A stretch of 5,466 nucleotides of DNA from an uncultured Pseudomonadota bacterium (GCA_946885605.1 CAMPGR010000183.1:1-5466), one strand, 5' to 3'. Shown: positions 1 to 5,446, numbered from the stretch's first letter. Program-made: numbers and translations. Notes: generated by a model from the letters alone, not told the origin.

Positions 1-911
1 AATTCGTCCTGCGAGTTGCCGACCGCATCGAGACCCTGGCCCAGCAGCACCTTGCGCGTCGCGGGCTCGAGCAGCACGCGCGATATCGCCTGCTGCAGCT
101 TCACCGCGATCGCCTTGTCGGTGCCGCCGGGGAGGAAGAGCGCGTACCAGTTGTCCACACCAAAACCCGGCACGCCGGATTCGGCGATGGTTGGATACTC
201 GGGAAGCGCAGGCGTGCGCTTGGGTCCTACGACAGCGAGCGCGCGCAGTTTCCCCGTCGTGAACATCGGCCTGGTCGAGATGACGCTCGCGACGGTGAGC
301 GCGATACGACCGGCGACCACGTCGGTTATGCTCGGGGCCGTGCCTTTGTACGGCACGTGCGTCATCTTGAGTCCCGTCATCTGGCAAAAGAGCTCGAGCG
401 TCAAATGCTGCGCCGAGCCCTGGCCCGAGGAAGAAAAGAAGAGTTCGCCCGGCTTGCTCCTGGCAAAGGCGATCAGCTCCTTGACGTTCTTCACCGGAAG
501 CGAGGGATGCACCACCAGCACGCCGGGTGAGATGGCCGCCTGCGTGACGGGCAGCAAGTCCGCTCTCGGATCGTATGACAGCTTCATGAGGCTCGGCGTG
601 ATCGTTATCCCCGAGGACGTCATGAGCAGCGTGTGGCCGTCGGGGGCGGCGCGCGCCACGAGTTCGGCCGCGATCGTTCCGCCAGCGCCCGGCCGGTTGT
701 CCGCGACCACGGGCTGACTCCACGCTTCGCTCAGCTTCTGGCCGATGAAGCGGCCGGTCGTATCCACGCCGCCGCCCGGAGCGAGCGCGATGATGATGCG
801 TATCGGTTTCGTGGGATAAGCGGATGACTGCGCGTGCGCTGCGCCTGCTGCGAAAGCACTCAACGCGAGTATCAGCAACGTCTTGCAGGCCTTTGCGCTC
901 GATTGACCCAT
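1..911 (-). CDS. Bug/TctC-family tripartite tricarboxylate transporter substrate-binding protein (3' end cut by window)
   Basis: Periplasmic solute receptor of the Bug family, which captures small, often carboxylated, metabolites and, in complete systems, delivers them to a TctAB membrane pair. I translated 303 residues; the frame is still open at base 1, so about 20 C-terminal residues are missing compared with the usual 320-330. Residues 1-27 are a Sec signal peptide: Lys7 and Lys10, a hydrophobic core (TLLILALSAFAAGAA), and an Ala-His-Ala site before Gln28. Family hallmarks follow: YPTKPIRIIIALAPGGGVD (32-50), DNRPGAGGTIAAELVARAA (71-89), PDGHTLL, HPSLPVKNVKELIAFA (135-150), HVPYKGTAPSITDVVAGRI (185-203), and PALPEYPTIAESGVPGF (234-250). 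The ATG at 911 is fixed by AAGGAGG five bases upstream. No tctA or tctB is visible, as is common for the many orphan Bug genes of Burkholderiales. The ligand cannot be told from sequence. The oxygenase gene lies 69 bp upstream on the same strand. Confidence 0.95.
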   Translation of the reverse strand, partial: MGQSSAKACKTLLILALSAFAAGAAHAQSSAYPTKPIRIIIALAPGGGVDTTGRFIGQKLSEAWSQPVVADNRPGAGGTIAAELVARAAPDGHTLLMTSSGITITPSLMKLSYDPRADLLPVTQAAISPGVLVVHPSLPVKNVKELIAFARSKPGELFFSSSGQGSAQHLTLELFCQMTGLKMTHVPYKGTAPSITDVVAGRIALTVASVISTRPMFTTGKLRALAVVGPKRTPALPEYPTIAESGVPGFGVDNWYALFLPGGTDKAIAVKLQQAISRVLLEPATRKVLLGQGLDAVGNSQDE

Positions 912-916
912 GGAGT

Positions 917-923
917 CCTCCTT
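917..923 (-). promoter_or_regulatory. Ribosome binding site of the Bug receptor gene
   Basis: Read on the minus strand this is AAGGAGG, a full match to the anti-Shine-Dalgarno core. It sits five bases before the ATG at 911 and settles the receptor start. It is stronger than the sites before the other genes here, suggesting efficient translation even if the gene is the second cistron of an operon. Confidence 0.85.
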
Positions 924-980
924 GATGTTGTTGTCGAGCCCGGCATGGAGCCCGGCCCCGCTGTCCGGCATCCGATTATC

Positions 981-1877
981 TCACCGTTCTCGCATCGCGG
1001 CTTCGGCCCGCCGTCTCGTCTCGACCTCAACGAGCCGCGGGGGGCCGAGGGCAGCGATCTCGTAGCCGCGCGGGTGAGTCCGATTCGGACGGTCGGTGAA
1101 GAAATTCGGCTCACGCCTGGGCGGGAGCGATCGGACGAGCCGCCCGCGCAGTTTGAGAGCGCCGGAAATCGTCGCTCGCATGCCCGGCAACGGGCGCGGA
1201 AACCCGAATGCGTCCAGCATCGCGTCGTCGAGCATTGCATGGATCGCCGAGCGCACGGCGGGCGCCAGAAACCGCGGATACCACGAGGCAAAGAGGTTGC
1301 GTGTCGCGGCCGCGACCCGGTGATTTGACTCGGTGTAGCGAAAGGTTCTGCGCTCGTAAGCCCGCGCCCACTCCTCGAACGCTTCGTAGGTCGGCGGAAT
1401 GTCGCGAATGCCCATTCGTGTCCCCACTTCCCGCCAGAAATGGTAATAGCCGAGCTTCTCGTTGCGGCACGTGGGACGCCACCCGTAGCGGTCGATCCAG
1501 CGGATCGGCTCGTAGACGAAGGTCGAGAGCACGTAGAGAAAGGCGTCGTTCGAAATCCTGAAGTGGCTGTGTGCCCAGTTGATGCGCTCCAGCGCCTCGC
1601 GTCCCCTCTCGCTCTCGTAGCCCCACTCGCACATCTCCGCGATCAGGATCGCCGTGTCGTCATAGCGGCGCTGGGTGTCCCGATAGAACTCGCCTGTACG
1701 ATCGAGCAGCGCGGAGATCGTCGGCACGCAGTAGGTGCGATAGAGCGCAAGCTCGAGCGAGCGCGTGGAGTCCCAGCAAAACTCGTAGCCGAAGGAAAGG
1801 TGCATGATGCGCTGGCAGTCGCGCTCGGGATCGAGGCGCTCGATTTCGCGCAGATTGTCGTATCGACGTGCCGCCAT
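981..1877 (-). CDS. DUF2236 / oxygenase MpaB-Lcp catalytic domain family protein
   Basis: A 298-residue protein I recognise as DUF2236, the MpaB/Lcp catalytic-domain family. That family includes the haem-b rubber oxygenase Lcp and the fungal MpaB enzyme, which cleaves an isoprenoid chain during mycophenolic acid synthesis. Visible family features are the acidic and aromatic N-terminal part (YDDTAILIAEMCEWGYES, 72-89), the core around His103 (INWAHSHFRISNDAFLYVLS, 99-118), FVYEPIRWIDRYGWRP (120-135), His146 in YYHFWREVGTRMGIRDIPPT, and the basic C-terminal RTHPRGYEI. His103 and His146 are candidate haem or metal ligands by position; this is inference. There is no signal peptide or obvious membrane helix, so it is probably cytoplasmic. 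The ATG at 1877 is preceded by AAGAAGG with five-base spacing, and the length looks complete. It lies upstream of the Bug receptor gene in the same direction and is divergent from the acetyltransferase gene. The substrate is unknown. Confidence 0.88.
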   Translation of the reverse strand: MAARRYDNLREIERLDPERDCQRIMHLSFGYEFCWDSTRSLELALYRTYCVPTISALLDRTGEFYRDTQRRYDDTAILIAEMCEWGYESERGREALERINWAHSHFRISNDAFLYVLSTFVYEPIRWIDRYGWRPTCRNEKLGYYHFWREVGTRMGIRDIPPTYEAFEEWARAYERRTFRYTESNHRVAAATRNLFASWYPRFLAPAVRSAIHAMLDDAMLDAFGFPRPLPGMRATISGALKLRGRLVRSLPPRREPNFFTDRPNRTHPRGYEIAALGPPRLVEVETRRRAEAAMRER

Positions 1878-2080
1878 GGTGACCTTCTTTGCTGGGAACT
1901 AACCTAATGGAGATCGCCCGGCGGCGCAACGGGCAAGACGAGATGGAGTAGACCCGGCCTATGCTGGGCTGAACGCCTCTGGCTGTTACGCGGCTGAAAC
2001 AAAATACGCCGTGGATCCCGTTTGCCCGAAACACGATCGGTGTACAGTGCGCACATCCCCAAATCCGGAGGCTCGTTCCG
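1878..2080. promoter_or_regulatory. Divergent intergenic region between oxygenase and acetyltransferase genes
   Basis: This 203-bp gap must hold the promoters of both divergent genes. On the plus strand, TTGCCC at 2022-2027 and TACAGT at 2043-2048 (four of six matches each, 15-base spacing) are the best candidate promoter for the acetyltransferase gene, whose GGAGG lies at 2067-2071. On the minus strand only weak elements are visible for the oxygenase: TTGCGC, 17 bases, TAGGTT. Two small dyads occur: GCCCG/CGGGC with a nine-base loop (1916-1934), and CCCGGC/GCTGGG with a four-base loop and one G-U pair (1953-1968). Neither is followed by a T-run, so they are not terminators. Either could be an operator, but nothing proves it. 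Confidence 0.4.
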
Positions 2081-2938
2081 ATGAATCCCAATCTACGGCC
2101 TGCCTCGCACGGCGACGCTGCCGTTGCGGGGGCAATCTGCTACACCGCATTCAAGACGATCGCCGAGCGACACGCGTTCCCGCCCGACTTCCCGAACCCG
2201 GAGACCGCCGTCGGACTGATGGGGTACATGCTCTCGCGTCCCGATGTGCACGGCGTAGTGGCCGAAGTCGAGGGCCGCGTGGTAGGGAGCAATTTCCTGT
2301 GGAAGGACGGCTCCGTCGCCGGTGTCGGCCCGATCACGATCGACCCGGCGCTACAAAACGGGCAAATCGGCCGCAAGCTGATGGAGCACGTCCTTCACCA
2401 CGCACGGGAACACGCCATTCCGTCCGTGCGCCTCGTGCAGGCGGCGTACCACTGCCGTTCTCTGTCCCTTTACACGAAACTGGGATTCATCGCGCGCGAG
2501 CCGCTTTCGATCATGCAGGGACCGGGGCTCGACGTGCGCATCGAGGGCCGCGAAGTGCGGGCGGCCACAGCAGACGACCGCGAGGCAGCGAACGCCCTGT
2601 GCAAACGCATACACGGCCATGCGCGCGCGGGAGAACTCGACGCCGCGATCCAGCAGGGCACGGCGATGGTCGCGGAACGCGGCGCCCGGATCACCGGCTA
2701 CACGACGGGCATCGGATTCTTCGGCCATGCGGTGGGCGAGACGGACAAGGACGTGCAGGCGCTGATCGCCGCAGCACCGTCGTTCGCGGGGCCCGGATTT
2801 CTTCTTCCCACGCGGAATGCCGCCCTCATGCGCTGGTGCCTGCAGCACGGCCTGCGCATCGTGCAGCCGATGACGCTGATGACGATGGGCCCGTACGAGG
2901 AGCCGAAGGGCGCGTTCCTGCCTTCGATCCTTTACTAA
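2081..2938 (+). CDS. Two-domain GNAT-family N-acetyltransferase
   Basis: A 285-residue, probably cytoplasmic protein of the GNAT superfamily, which transfers an acyl group from acyl-CoA to an amine. The N-terminal domain (about 1-150) is a recognisable GNAT fold: VVAEVEGRVVGSNFLW (59-74) is the beta2-beta3 hairpin, GVGPITIDPALQNGQIGRKL (81-100) is strand beta4 plus the acetyl-CoA loop, and VRLVQAAYHCRSLSLYTKLGF (116-136) is the beta5-alpha4 segment with the usual Tyr-x-Lys-x-Gly-Phe. The C-terminal part (about 158-285) looks like a second, degenerate GNAT half, with EVRAATADDREAANALCKRI and a final FLLPTRNAALMRWCLQHGLR stretch; it lacks a clear CoA motif. In motif A the usual Gln-x-x-Gly-x-Gly reads Gln-Asn-Gly-Gln-Ile-Gly. 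The ATG is preceded by GGAGG with nine-base spacing. The gene is monocistronic as far as can be seen and ends in TAA. The substrate is unknown. Confidence 0.9.
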   Translation: MNPNLRPASHGDAAVAGAICYTAFKTIAERHAFPPDFPNPETAVGLMGYMLSRPDVHGVVAEVEGRVVGSNFLWKDGSVAGVGPITIDPALQNGQIGRKLMEHVLHHAREHAIPSVRLVQAAYHCRSLSLYTKLGFIAREPLSIMQGPGLDVRIEGREVRAATADDREAANALCKRIHGHARAGELDAAIQQGTAMVAERGARITGYTTGIGFFGHAVGETDKDVQALIAAAPSFAGPGFLLPTRNAALMRWCLQHGLRIVQPMTLMTMGPYEEPKGAFLPSILY

Positions 2939-3280
2939 GCGCGTAGCGTTCGTGCAGCTCTGCCGCCGACCAGGTGTCCTTGTGTTGGCTCGCTCATCTG
3001 CTCCTACGCTCCGGCTGATCGTTATCGCGTACGCCGTTGTGGGCGTGAATCTCGTCAACGTAAATGGTTGGCGCTGGGATATGTGCTTTCCGTCGATCAG
3101 CGTGACGATGCCATACGATTATTACGAACCCGCGCAGACTACGAGGGCACTCCGAAGCGCGCCGCGATATTGCTGCGTCGGCTTGCCGATGCAATGAAAA
3201 AACCGCCACCGGACCCCACTAGCGCGTCAGCAACGACCGCATCGTCAACCTTTGGCAGTGCGTGCCGCATGCGCCCAGAT
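2939..3280. other. Gene-poor stretch downstream of the acetyltransferase gene; possible coding remnant on plus strand
   Basis: There is no gene I can name here, and no clear terminator after the acetyltransferase stop. The plus-strand frame that continues past that stop stays open to the TAG at 3296-3298. From about 3017 it reads like protein: RQRKWLALGYVLSV, DDAIRLLRTRADYEGTPKRA and ILLRRLADAMKK, with amphipathic-helix character. It has no ATG or GTG at its head, only a TTG at 3068 with no ribosome binding site, and its last 25 or so residues are low complexity. It may be a decayed gene or chance. The minus-strand frame over 2994-3209 shows no protein-like features. Confidence 0.3.
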
Positions 3281-3550
3281 TCAGACGTTGCACCGTAGCA
3301 GCTTCAGCTTCGCCCTCGGACCGCGCGCATCGGCCCCGGATGCCTTGATACGATCGGCCTGGAGAGTTTCACGCGCAGCCCACGCTTGCGCATTGACCGG
3401 CGTCATCCTCCGATTCAACGTGCGCCAGCGGCACTTCTCGGCGTCATAAATACGCCATTTCCAAAAGACTGGGGTGGTTGGCGGAACGGGAATCATGAAG
3501 GGTAAATTGCGGGGGCTTAGAATGCCCGAGAGACCTTCCCGGCGCGACAT
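3281..3550 (-). CDS. Possible small hypothetical protein (WRIYDAEKCRWRTLNRRMT motif)
   Basis: An open frame of 89 codons from the ATG at 3550, or 71 codons from the ATG at 3496. The part from residue 30 looks like a genuine small soluble protein: KWRIYDAEKCRWRTLNRRMT followed by PVNAQAWAARETLQADRI and a Gly-Ala-Asp-Ala-Arg segment. Trp-Arg, then an Arg-Arg-Met-Thr turn, then an Ala-x-x-Trp-Ala helix resembles small conserved hypothetical proteins I have seen in Burkholderiales, but I cannot name the family. Neither ATG has a Shine-Dalgarno sequence. The N-terminal 18 residues and the Pro-rich PVPPTTPV segment do not look like part of the fold, so the true start may lie further in, or the 5' end may be degraded. 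Codon use is mixed. Existence as an expressed gene is uncertain. Confidence 0.4.
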   Translation of the reverse strand: MSRREGLSGILSPRNLPFMIPVPPTTPVFWKWRIYDAEKCRWRTLNRRMTPVNAQAWAARETLQADRIKASGADARGPRAKLKLLRCNV

Positions 3551-3556
3551 CGCGCA

Positions 3557-3590
3557 GAGGCAGTCAAAAGACCAATCGGGAGGCAGTCAA
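3557..3590. repeat. 11-bp direct repeat, two copies
   Basis: GAGGCAGTCAA occurs exactly at 3557-3567 and 3580-3590, a 23-bp period. It lies just upstream of the possible small minus-strand ORF that starts at 3550 or 3496. Two copies about two helical turns apart would suit a pair of protein-binding sites, but could also be chance. Confidence 0.45.
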
Positions 3591-3645
3591 TAAAGCGCCG
3601 GGGAAGGTGTAATCATCAGCGCCCAGCTCCCAATGTGTAGAACTG

Positions 3646-3690
3646 CACGCGGCTTTCACGCGCCGCGTGGCCACGGCTATGCCCAGCCGT
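3646..3690. terminator. Tandem overlapping inverted repeats at the 3' end of the small membrane protein ORF
   Basis: Three perfect dyads are packed into 45 bp: CACGCGGC (3646-3653) with GCCGCGTG (3662-3669) and an eight-base loop; the 10-bp palindrome CGTGGCCACG (3666-3675); and ACGGCT (3673-3678) with AGCCGT (3685-3690) and a six-base loop. The last one contains the stop codon of the minus-strand ORF 3677-3853, and the first begins seven bases after it. They would form stable RNA hairpins at the mRNA 3' end. No U-run follows on the minus strand, so this is not a canonical intrinsic terminator. It may protect the RNA end, assist Rho-dependent termination, or bind a protein. Confidence 0.4.
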
Positions 3691-3853
3691 AAATAAGCCC
3701 CAGCCACACAGCGACAAAGCCGATTATCGAGAGAGCGGCCACATACACCTCCGCCTTTCGCTCTTCCCGTTTATCCTCGTCGCCGTTGCCGGTAGAGGAA
3801 TCCCTTGCGGCCGATTCCTTCCCGCGCGTCCATAATTTCCACTCGGCAACCAT
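3677..3853 (-). CDS. Small single-pass membrane protein, 58 residues, hypothetical
   Basis: A short ORF read from ATG (3851-3853) to TAG (3677-3679). Residues 1-35 are hydrophilic and highly charged (MVAEWKLWTRGKESAARDSS, then GNGDEDKREERKAE). Residues 36-58 are one hydrophobic helix, VYVAALSIIGFVAVWLGLIYGWA, ending at the C-terminus. This is the layout of a small tail-anchored inner-membrane protein with a cytoplasmic charged head; function is unknown. An in-frame TGA lies two codons before the ATG, so the start cannot be extended. There is no Shine-Dalgarno sequence; a perfect TATAAT ends six bases before the ATG, pointing to a leaderless message. Hairpins at 3646-3690 lie at its 3' end. 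The sharp charged/hydrophobic split argues against chance, but no homologue can be named. Confidence 0.55.
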   Translation of the reverse strand: MVAEWKLWTRGKESAARDSSTGNGDEDKREERKAEVYVAALSIIGFVAVWLGLIYGWA

Positions 3854-3858
3854 AGGTC

Positions 3859-3864
3859 ATTATA
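3859..3864 (-). promoter_or_regulatory. Perfect -10 box (TATAAT) before the small membrane protein ORF
   Basis: Read on the minus strand this is TATAAT, a six-of-six match. Its expected start site, about seven bases downstream, falls on or next to the A of the ATG at 3853. The -35 region at 17-base spacing (GGCGTC) is poor, so activity would need an activator or another recognition element. The box lies inside one arm of the dyad at 3860-3894. Confidence 0.4.
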
Positions 3865-3894
3865 GCTATCCGGCGGAACGGGACGCCGCTATAA
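3860..3894. repeat. Dyad symmetry overlapping the small-ORF promoter
   Basis: TTATAGC (3860-3866) pairs perfectly with GCTATAA (3888-3894). Inside it GGCG (3872-3875) pairs with CGCC (3884-3887), giving an 11-bp stem with a five-base bulge and an eight-base loop. One arm overlaps the TATAAT box, the position expected for a repressor operator. It could alternatively fold in RNA read from the plus strand. Confidence 0.4.
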
Positions 3895-4070
3895 GATTTG
3901 CCATAGTCGACAACAAATAGCAGCAAGCTTGCGGATAGCTTTCACTCGTGCGTGCCAGGGCACGACGGGCGCACTATCGCCGCGATCTGCGAGTGCAGCT
4001 TGATCGCACTGAAGCGGGCGATCTCTTGAAAACAGCAGCCAAAGGGCGAGCTAAACGACCCGGCAGCCCC

Positions 4071-5381
4071 CTAACCGAGATCGGCTTGAGGGCGCGTTTC
4101 CCGTGCCGGCACCCACATCAGTAGCGCAATACCCGCCAGCGCGGAAAACACGGATGCCGAAAAGATTCCGAGTTTGGCGCTGTCGATTTGAGTCTCGGTG
4201 AAGGCAAGGTTGGCAATGAATAACGCCATCGTGAAACCGATTCCGGCGAGCAAACCGCCACCCGCCAGCAACCTCCAACTAAGATCAGGGGGGCGCATGG
4301 CGATATGCGAGCGCAGTGCCAGCCAGGTGAACGTCAAAACACCAATTGGTTTGCCCAGAGCGAATCCGAGGAACACGGCCACCGTGACGGAATCAGCGAG
4401 ACCCGCTATGGACAGCGGTAATCCGGCGTTGGCGAGGGCGAAGAGCGGCATGATGACAAAACCGACCCACGGGTGTAGCGCAATTTCCAGGCGTTCGACC
4501 GGAGACAACGCCTCGCGTGCTGCGATCTCCGCCATTTGCAATGTCTGCCGATCCTTCGTGTCGCCGCTCCCTTCTGCACCGCTCGGATGTGCGACAACCT
4601 GATCCAGGATTGCATACAAACGCTTGTCACTCACCCATCTGCGCGCCGGCGTCATCATCCCGAATATCACCCCAGTGATGGTGGCGTGGATACCGGAGGC
4701 ATCCACAGCGAGCCAGACCAAGCCGCCTATCAGGAAGTAGAGCGGAAAACCGCGAAAACCGAGCACCGCCATCGCGCGCACGATAGCCACGCCAAGTGTA
4801 GCGAAGGCGAGCGCGCCCCACGCAATGTGGCTACTGTAGCCAATGGCCACGACCAGTACGGCGCCAATATCATCCACGATTGCGAGCGACAGCATGAATA
4901 CGCGCAGGCTCTGAGGAATCCGCGAGCCCAGAAGCGCCAGACAACCGATGACGAACGCAGTATCGGTTGCCATGACCGTACCCCAGCCCATCTCGCCGGG
5001 TTGCCCCCATTGCAGAGCCAGATAGAGCGCTGCAGGCGCCAGCATGCCCCCCAGGGCAGCCGCAATGGACAGCGCGGCCATCCGCGGGTTGTTGAGCTCA
5101 CCGAGGACCAACTCTCTCTTGAGCTCCAATGCGACAAGAAAGAAAAAGAAAGTCATCAGACCGTCGTTGATGCATTCTCGCAGGGAACGAGCGAACCGCA
5201 ACGAGCCGAGCTCAAGACCGATCGGTGTCTCCCAGACGTGCTCGAGAAATCGGGCCCACGGCGAGTTGGATAGAACGAGGGCAGCGACAGTGCATAACAG
5301 AAGCACGGCGCCGCCCGCAGCCTCGACACGCAAGAACCGGCCGAACGCTTCTGTCAGCCGATCGACGTACTTGGCCGGCAA
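4071..5381 (-). CDS. nhaA: Na+/H+ antiporter NhaA
   Basis: An inner-membrane antiporter that exports Na+ (or Li+) in exchange for two H+, serving pH and sodium homeostasis. From TTG it has 436 residues against 388 in E. coli. Family landmarks in order: FLRVEAAGGAVLLL (16-29, helix I), INDGLMTFFFFLVALELKRE (71-90), MATDTAFVIGCLALLGSRIP (137-156) with Asp140 matching E. coli Asp133, LAIVDDIGAVLVVAIGYSS (166-184) with Asp170-Asp171 matching the essential Asp163-Asp164, SGIHATITGVIFG (229-241), HPWVGFVIMPLFALANAGLP (303-322), ALGKPIG (341-347) with Lys344 matching Lys300, and GIGFTMALFIANLAF (380-394). All catalytic residues are present. Residues about 247-298 form an enlarged, charged loop before helix IX, as in the longer NhaA subfamily. 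No in-frame ATG lies near the N-terminus. TTG at 5381 is the conventional choice; CTG at 5405 adds eight residues and has a better ribosome binding site. No ion-sensing riboswitch or nhaR was seen. Confidence 0.95.
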   Translation of the reverse strand: MPAKYVDRLTEAFGRFLRVEAAGGAVLLLCTVAALVLSNSPWARFLEHVWETPIGLELGSLRFARSLRECINDGLMTFFFFLVALELKRELVLGELNNPRMAALSIAAALGGMLAPAALYLALQWGQPGEMGWGTVMATDTAFVIGCLALLGSRIPQSLRVFMLSLAIVDDIGAVLVVAIGYSSHIAWGALAFATLGVAIVRAMAVLGFRGFPLYFLIGGLVWLAVDASGIHATITGVIFGMMTPARRWVSDKRLYAILDQVVAHPSGAEGSGDTKDRQTLQMAEIAAREALSPVERLEIALHPWVGFVIMPLFALANAGLPLSIAGLADSVTVAVFLGFALGKPIGVLTFTWLALRSHIAMRPPDLSWRLLAGGGLLAGIGFTMALFIANLAFTETQIDSAKLGIFSASVFSALAGIALLMWVPARETRPQADLG

Positions 5382-5411
5382 TCGAGCGGAATTTGTGTCT
5401 GCCAGTGATCA

Positions 5412-5418
5412 CCCCTTT
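5412..5418 (-). promoter_or_regulatory. Candidate ribosome binding site of nhaA, pointing to a CTG start
   Basis: Read on the minus strand this is AAAGGGG, six bases before the CTG at 5405 and 30 bases before the TTG at 5381. The TTG has no Shine-Dalgarno sequence of its own. The distance therefore favours initiation at CTG, with an in-frame TGA immediately before the codon preceding CTG limiting further extension. It overlaps the last base of the candidate -10 box, so both cannot act as drawn. Confidence 0.45.
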
Positions 5419-5446
5419 ATATAGTTTCATCCCGTATGGTCGTCAC
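5418..5446 (-). promoter_or_regulatory. Candidate sigma-70 promoter of nhaA
   Basis: On the minus strand, GTGACG (5441-5446) is followed by 17 bases and TATATA (5418-5423), four of six matches in each hexamer with ideal spacing. Transcription would begin near 5411, leaving a 30-base leader before the TTG but only about six bases before the CTG and no transcribed Shine-Dalgarno. Either this promoter or the CTG-linked ribosome binding site is therefore wrong, or the real promoter lies beyond the right window edge. Confidence 0.3.

Noticed and set aside
16..717. A 233-codon plus-strand open frame across the Bug receptor gene
   Set aside because: Antisense shadow of a gene with unmistakable family motifs and an ideal ribosome binding site; its own sequence has no family character.
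2011..2946. A 311-codon plus-strand open frame overlapping the whole acetyltransferase gene
   Set aside because: It is Arg/Pro/Gly-rich with no recognisable domain, while the overlapping frame is a clear GNAT protein; it is open only because of high GC.
3470..3540. Possible tRNA-like stretch around GGTTGGCGGAACGGGAA
   Set aside because: It slightly recalls the 5' half of a leucine tRNA, but no acceptor stem, anticodon stem or T-loop (GTTCGA) can be paired around it.
3951..3964. CGTGCC/GGCACG inverted repeat as an nhaA terminator
   Set aside because: The loop would be only two to four bases, it lies more than 100 bp past the nhaA stop, and no T-run follows on the minus strand.
3948..4124. 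A 58-codon plus-strand frame starting at GTG (VRARARRAHYRRDLRVQLDR) running into the 3' end of nhaA
   Set aside because: It lacks a ribosome binding site and its last third is antisense to nhaA. The middle part looks mildly protein-like, but not enough to call a gene.
4536..5273. A 245-codon plus-strand open frame inside nhaA
   Set aside because: Antisense to an intact antiporter; the product is His/Arg/Gln-rich and low complexity, as expected of an antisense translation of a membrane protein gene.
5212..5430. A minus-strand frame from ATG at 5430 (MKLYKGVITGRHKF) as an upstream gene or leader peptide of nhaA
   Set aside because: It runs out of frame through the start of nhaA, is Arg-rich after 15 residues, and has no ribosome binding site. 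Its ATG also falls upstream of the candidate transcription start.
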